DNA of 44,959 nucleotides from Nostoc sp. B(2019) (lineage in GTDB: Bacteria > Cyanobacteriota > Cyanobacteriia > Cyanobacteriales > Nostocaceae), in the NCBI RefSeq assembly GCF_010091925.1, contig NZ_WVID01000041.1, forward strand, positions 1-44,959, given 5' to 3'. Shown piece after piece: positions 41,976 to 44,959 of the stretch (position 1 is its first letter; every line of letters starts with the position of its first letter). A program made the position numbers and the translations under genes. Under the pieces are notes generated by a model. The model made no database searches. It was not told where the DNA came from and saw only the letters and a program-made list of their open reading frames with translations.

Positions 41976-42200
41976 TTATTAATTAAGAATCGACCAGAAT
42001 TATATTTAGATGCAAATATCCGCTTTGATATTTCCACTTTTGCTTTACTAGCTTCTGCCAATGAAATTGTATATGGATGTCAAAAGCTAGCAGCAGACAT
42101 TAACACAGGAAGGATTATCGAGATTATCAAGAAGTATGAGCAAAATCAAGGAGATTACTTGTTCGTAATCGCCGATAAAGTAGCAATGTCAGATAAATGA
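41976..42200 (+). pseudogene. orphan C-terminal gene fragment
   Basis: An open 74-codon frame with no start codon near its beginning (a TGA at 41973-41975 precedes it) reads ELYLDANIRFDISTFALLAS, then ANEIVYGCQKLAADINTGRI and KYEQNQGDYLFVIADK before a stop. This is coherent protein sequence and looks like the end of a SAM-dependent methyltransferase, though that is only an impression. It is a remnant, in the spacer between the riboswitch and the GDSL gene. Confidence 0.5.
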
Positions 42201-42306
42201 TGAAGGATGAAACAGAAAAATTTTCATCCTTCAAATCAAACTTACATCATTTATTAATCAAGCTAAGCTTTTATAGGTTTCTATGACAGGAACATTCGCC
42301 CGTTTG

Positions 42307-43395
42307 CTATGACCGAACCATTACTTTTTTTTGTTTCCACTTCCGAACTACCCTGCTTCCAAGGAAGACGCCAGATGCTAGCTCAACCAATATAAGTGAA
42401 GGTTCAGGAACAGGCTGAGATTGACTTGTCAGGGTTTCAAAAGCTAGGTTTCCAAGAGCTTTATGTGTAGCGCTTGTAGGATGAATATCATCCCAGAAGA
42501 GATATTGATCTGGATTATTGCAGACTGTGATTGGGTTATCTGGTGAGATGGGATTCAACAGAGGAGAGTTAGCTAAACAAGGGGAAGTTACATTTGTAAA
42601 ACCAAAAGTTGCTGGTTTTTCGATGGCTTTATTAAACAGGGAACTTACATCCAGGGTTTTTAGATTAATTCCAGGTAGGTTACTCAGTTGTCTAAAAGCT
42701 TGGGAAAAAATTAAATTGTGCCCCGCACTCAATTGGTTAAGTTGATTAGAAATTTCATCACCCTGACGAAGACCAATTGGCGTAGCACCCAGAGATGGCA
42801 AATTCGCAACTAAGAAATTGCGAGCACCTGCGTCAAAAAGTGTTGTAACTGCATTGGACAAATTTGTAACTGGCTCAGTTGGATCTATTACACCACCACC
42901 CAAGTAATCGTTTGTACCAGCCCACAAGACGTAAAGCGCTTCAGGATCTACAGTAGTGTTGTCTTGTTGAAATTGAGCAACTTGCTCTTGTAATCCTGTG
43001 AAACCATCCAAGGGAAGAGGGAAAATATTCTGATCTCCTGTCGTAGCGCTACTATTAGCAAAGTTAACACCTGTAGAACTAGCTCCTCCCACAGTTCGAG
43101 ATATTGGCGGAAGCGGAATTTCCAACTTCTTTGCTAGAGTATCTAACCATATAGGGCCATTAGAAAATCGCCCGTTAAAATATCCTAGTTCGCTGGGAGG
43201 AATAGCAATTGGTAGATTGGCATTCTTGGTGATATCAAACGAATTACCTGTATCAGAAAGACTATCACCGAAGGCATATATGCGGCTAAAGATTGCCGCT
43301 TGTGCTGCTGATGGGATAAAAGCTACAAGTGTAAGGGGTAGCGAAGTTAAGAACAAAGTACGGCACACTTGAGTAAAAACTTGTCGAAGGTGCAT
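42307..43395 (-). CDS. exported GDSL/SGNH hydrolase with PEP-CTERM sorting signal
   Basis: A 362-residue protein from ATG 43395 (GGAG ~11 bases upstream; the open frame extends 15 codons to a TTG). Signal peptide with n-region MHLRQ, hydrophobic core ~12-28 and AQA-A cleavage near 33. SGNH blocks: YAFGDSLSDTGN with the nucleophile Ser45, GRFSNGPIWLD, VLWAGTNDYLGG (block III, Asn), and WDDIHPTSATH (block V, catalytic Asp and His). The C-terminus has VPEPSLILVELASGVFLG followed by a basic KWKQKK, a PEP-CTERM signal for exosortase-dependent surface display. PEP-CTERM proteins in cyanobacteria are linked to exopolysaccharide and biofilm matrix. The ester substrate is unknown. Confidence 0.87.
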   Translation of the reverse strand: MHLRQVFTQVCRTLFLTSLPLTLVAFIPSAAQAAIFSRIYAFGDSLSDTGNSFDITKNANLPIAIPPSELGYFNGRFSNGPIWLDTLAKKLEIPLPPISRTVGGASSTGVNFANSSATTGDQNIFPLPLDGFTGLQEQVAQFQQDNTTVDPEALYVLWAGTNDYLGGGVIDPTEPVTNLSNAVTTLFDAGARNFLVANLPSLGATPIGLRQGDEISNQLNQLSAGHNLIFSQAFRQLSNLPGINLKTLDVSSLFNKAIEKPATFGFTNVTSPCLANSPLLNPISPDNPITVCNNPDQYLFWDDIHPTSATHKALGNLAFETLTSQSQPVPEPSLILVELASGVFLGSRVVRKWKQKKVMVRS

Positions 43396-43536
43396 TCTCA
43401 ATTTTCTCCACAAATTTAGCAGGGACGGGTTTGATGTCAAATACTACATTATTTTTTGGTTAAGCTAAATTCTGATAAGTTTTTCCGATAATATGCGTGA
43501 AATTTGCCTATTTTCATTGGGAAAAGTTTGCTAATT

Positions 43537-44745
43537 ATGACACGAAAATGGCTCTCTATTGTAGGGATTGGCGAAGACGGGTTACAGGGGTTGAGCGCGA
43601 TCGCTCATTCTCTAATTGCTCAAGCTGAAATCCTCGTGGGAGGCGATCGCCATTTAGCAATGTTGCCCCCAGATGACCAACGTCAGAAAATCGTTTGGAC
43701 TTCGCCAATTAGCACCTCGGTAGATGAAATTATCCGGCGTCGGGGTCAGTCAATCTGCGTACTCGCAAGCGGTGATCCTATGTGCTACGGCATCGGTGTC
43801 ACTTTAACGCGGCGAATTCCTGTGTCTGAAATGACGATTATCCCTGCACCTTCAACCTTCAGCCTCGCCTGTGCCAGATTAGGATGGTCTTTAACTGAGG
43901 TGGAAACCTTAAGTTTGAATGGTCGTCCACCCTCTTTGCTTCAGTCATACATTTATCCTGGAGCACGGCTATTGATTTTGAGTGAAGGTAAGGATACAGC
44001 CGCAATTGTTGCCCAACTCTTGACAAATCGCGGTTATGGTAGTAGCAAAATTACTGTATTGGAACGCATGGGCGGCAGTCAGGAACGGATTGTTGAAGGT
44101 ACGGCTGTATCCTGGAGTGGTGAACTCGCTACCCTCAATGCGATCGCAGTTAATTGTATTGCCGATGCTGGGGTTGTCCCTTTACCCAGACTGCCAGGAC
44201 TACCAGACAATGCTTACCACCACGATGGACAGCTAACCAAGCACGAGGTTAGGGCAATCACCTTAGCAACTCTAGCTCCCACACCTAGAGAACTACTGTG
44301 GGATGTCGGTGCAGGTTGCGGCTCCATTTCTATCGAATGGATGCGGAGTCATCCCCGGTGTCGGGCGATCGCGATCGAACAAAACTCGTCCAGACTGGGT
44401 TACATTGCTGACAACGCCGCAGCTTTAGGTACTCCAAACCTGCAAATTATTGAAGGTACAGCACCCAATGCTCTCAAAGACTTGCCTATACCCGATGCTA
44501 TCTTCATTGGTGGTGGGGTGACAGCAGAGGGACTTCTCGATGTCTGCTGGCAAGCACTGCGATCGGGTGGACGTATAGTAGCAAATGTTGTGACAGTAGA
44601 GGGCGAGCAAACGTTATTTAAATGGCGTGAACAAGTTGGAGGTAATTTAACTCGTATTGCCATTCAAAGAGCGGAACCTATTGGTAAATTTTTCGGCTGG
44701 CGAGCAATGACACCTGTTACGCAATGGATAACGGTAAAACAGTGA
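43537..44745 (+). CDS. cobL: precorrin-6Y C5,15-methyltransferase (decarboxylating)
   Basis: A 402-residue CobL (CbiE-CbiT fusion) that methylates C5 and C15 and decarboxylates the C12 acetate of precorrin-6Y. CbiE part (~1-205): KWLSIVGIGEDGLQGLSAIA, AEILVGGDRHLAML, VLASGDPMCYGIGVTL and IIPAPSTFSLACARLGW. CbiT part (~220-400): DGQLTKHEVRAITLATLAPT, LLWDVGAGCGSISIEWMRS (SAM motif I, ~260), FIGGGVTAEGLLDVCWQALR and RIVANVVTVEGEQTL. I start it at MTRKWLS; 11 in-frame codons upstream look untranslated. It is divergent from the GDSL gene and lies away from cobG-cobH-cobI, with no riboswitch visible ahead of it. Confidence 0.93.
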   Translation: MTRKWLSIVGIGEDGLQGLSAIAHSLIAQAEILVGGDRHLAMLPPDDQRQKIVWTSPISTSVDEIIRRRGQSICVLASGDPMCYGIGVTLTRRIPVSEMTIIPAPSTFSLACARLGWSLTEVETLSLNGRPPSLLQSYIYPGARLLILSEGKDTAAIVAQLLTNRGYGSSKITVLERMGGSQERIVEGTAVSWSGELATLNAIAVNCIADAGVVPLPRLPGLPDNAYHHDGQLTKHEVRAITLATLAPTPRELLWDVGAGCGSISIEWMRSHPRCRAIAIEQNSSRLGYIADNAAALGTPNLQIIEGTAPNALKDLPIPDAIFIGGGVTAEGLLDVCWQALRSGGRIVANVVTVEGEQTLFKWREQVGGNLTRIAIQRAEPIGKFFGWRAMTPVTQWITVKQ

Positions 44746-44882
44746 CCAACCCCTTTGGGGCGGGTGTAAGGGTATAGGGGTATGAGGGTACAGGGCAAGA
44801 ATCTAGCTCCAAAAAAAGATACCTGCACCATTATTTATTTATGGATCAAATCAAAAATACGTAATTTGTTTGTAAATTTTAA

Positions 44883-44959
44883 AAGTTCCGAGTTCTGAGC
44901 ACGAAGTTCCGAGTTCTGAGCACGAAGTTCCGAGTTCTGAGCACGAAGTTCCGAGTTCT
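44883..44959. repeat. 21-bp tandem repeat array running off the window
   Basis: The unit AAGTTCCGAGTTCTGAGCACG repeats exactly at 44883, 44904 and 44925, and a fourth partial unit begins at 44946 and reaches the window end. There is no spacer sequence between units, so it is not a CRISPR. 21 bp is a multiple of three, and the array may be a long tandemly repeated sequence of the kind frequent in heterocystous cyanobacteria. The preceding 135 bp (44746-44882) contain CCAACCCCTTTGGGGCG, a possible cobL terminator, and no gene. Confidence 0.9.

Noticed and set aside
44883-44959. CRISPR array
   Set aside because: The units are directly adjacent with no spacers, so this is a simple tandem repeat.

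Overview
The window looks like chromosomal or large-plasmid DNA from a filamentous heterocystous cyanobacterium of the Nostoc/Anabaena group. The reasons are: many HIP1-type GCGATCGC octamers; AT-rich spacers full of small dispersed repeats; an EF-hand protein resembling a filamentous-cyanobacterial calcium sensor; a bifunctional PutA; and aerobic-style cobalamin genes. The assignment is inference, since there is no rRNA or other marker gene.

Layout. (1) 1-11.5 kb is an accessory, plasmid-like zone. It holds a disrupted IS701-type element with another IS lodged in it, a 48-residue secreted peptide next to a ribbon-helix-helix-like gene with paired GATATC boxes, an IS982-type element with a clear 6-bp target duplication, recD2, several small plasmid-type genes (some dead), an EF-hand protein, a Uma2 nuclease and an IS5-type remnant. 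(2) 11.5-29.6 kb is an exopolysaccharide locus: five or six glycosyltransferases, a Wzx flippase, a methyltransferase, a Wzy-like polymerase, a hexapeptide acyltransferase, a Wzc-type BY-kinase/chain-length protein, a WecG/TagA-type transferase and a secreted beta-helix protein. Two divergent blocks meet at an 18-bp-arm palindrome. No initiating sugar-phosphate transferase or Wza porin is visible. (3) 29.6-35.6 kb has a long non-coding spacer, a small membrane protein, an XRE/zinc-ribbon gene cut exactly after its fourth base by a deleted IS, a PAS-GAF-PAS histidine kinase and a GNAT acetyltransferase. (4) 35.6-38.8 kb is putA, with an in-frame ~150-bp insertion of small dispersed repeats in the linker between its two enzyme domains. 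(5) 38.9-44.8 kb carries cobalamin genes: cobG-cobH-cobI leftward behind a cobalamin riboswitch, and cobL rightward, separated by a PEP-CTERM GDSL hydrolase. A 21-bp tandem repeat runs off the right edge.

The recurring theme is small mobile repeats rewriting genes. One family sits against a transposase start codon and, several times over, inside putA. A 92-bp inverted-repeat element supplies the last ~20 codons of an acyltransferase. Another repeat lies in frame within the IS982 transposase. IS edges can be fixed to the base in four places by duplicated ends, target duplications or restored reading frames. The best candidate for something undescribed is the small secreted peptide/RHH pair with its 12-bp-phased GATATC boxes.
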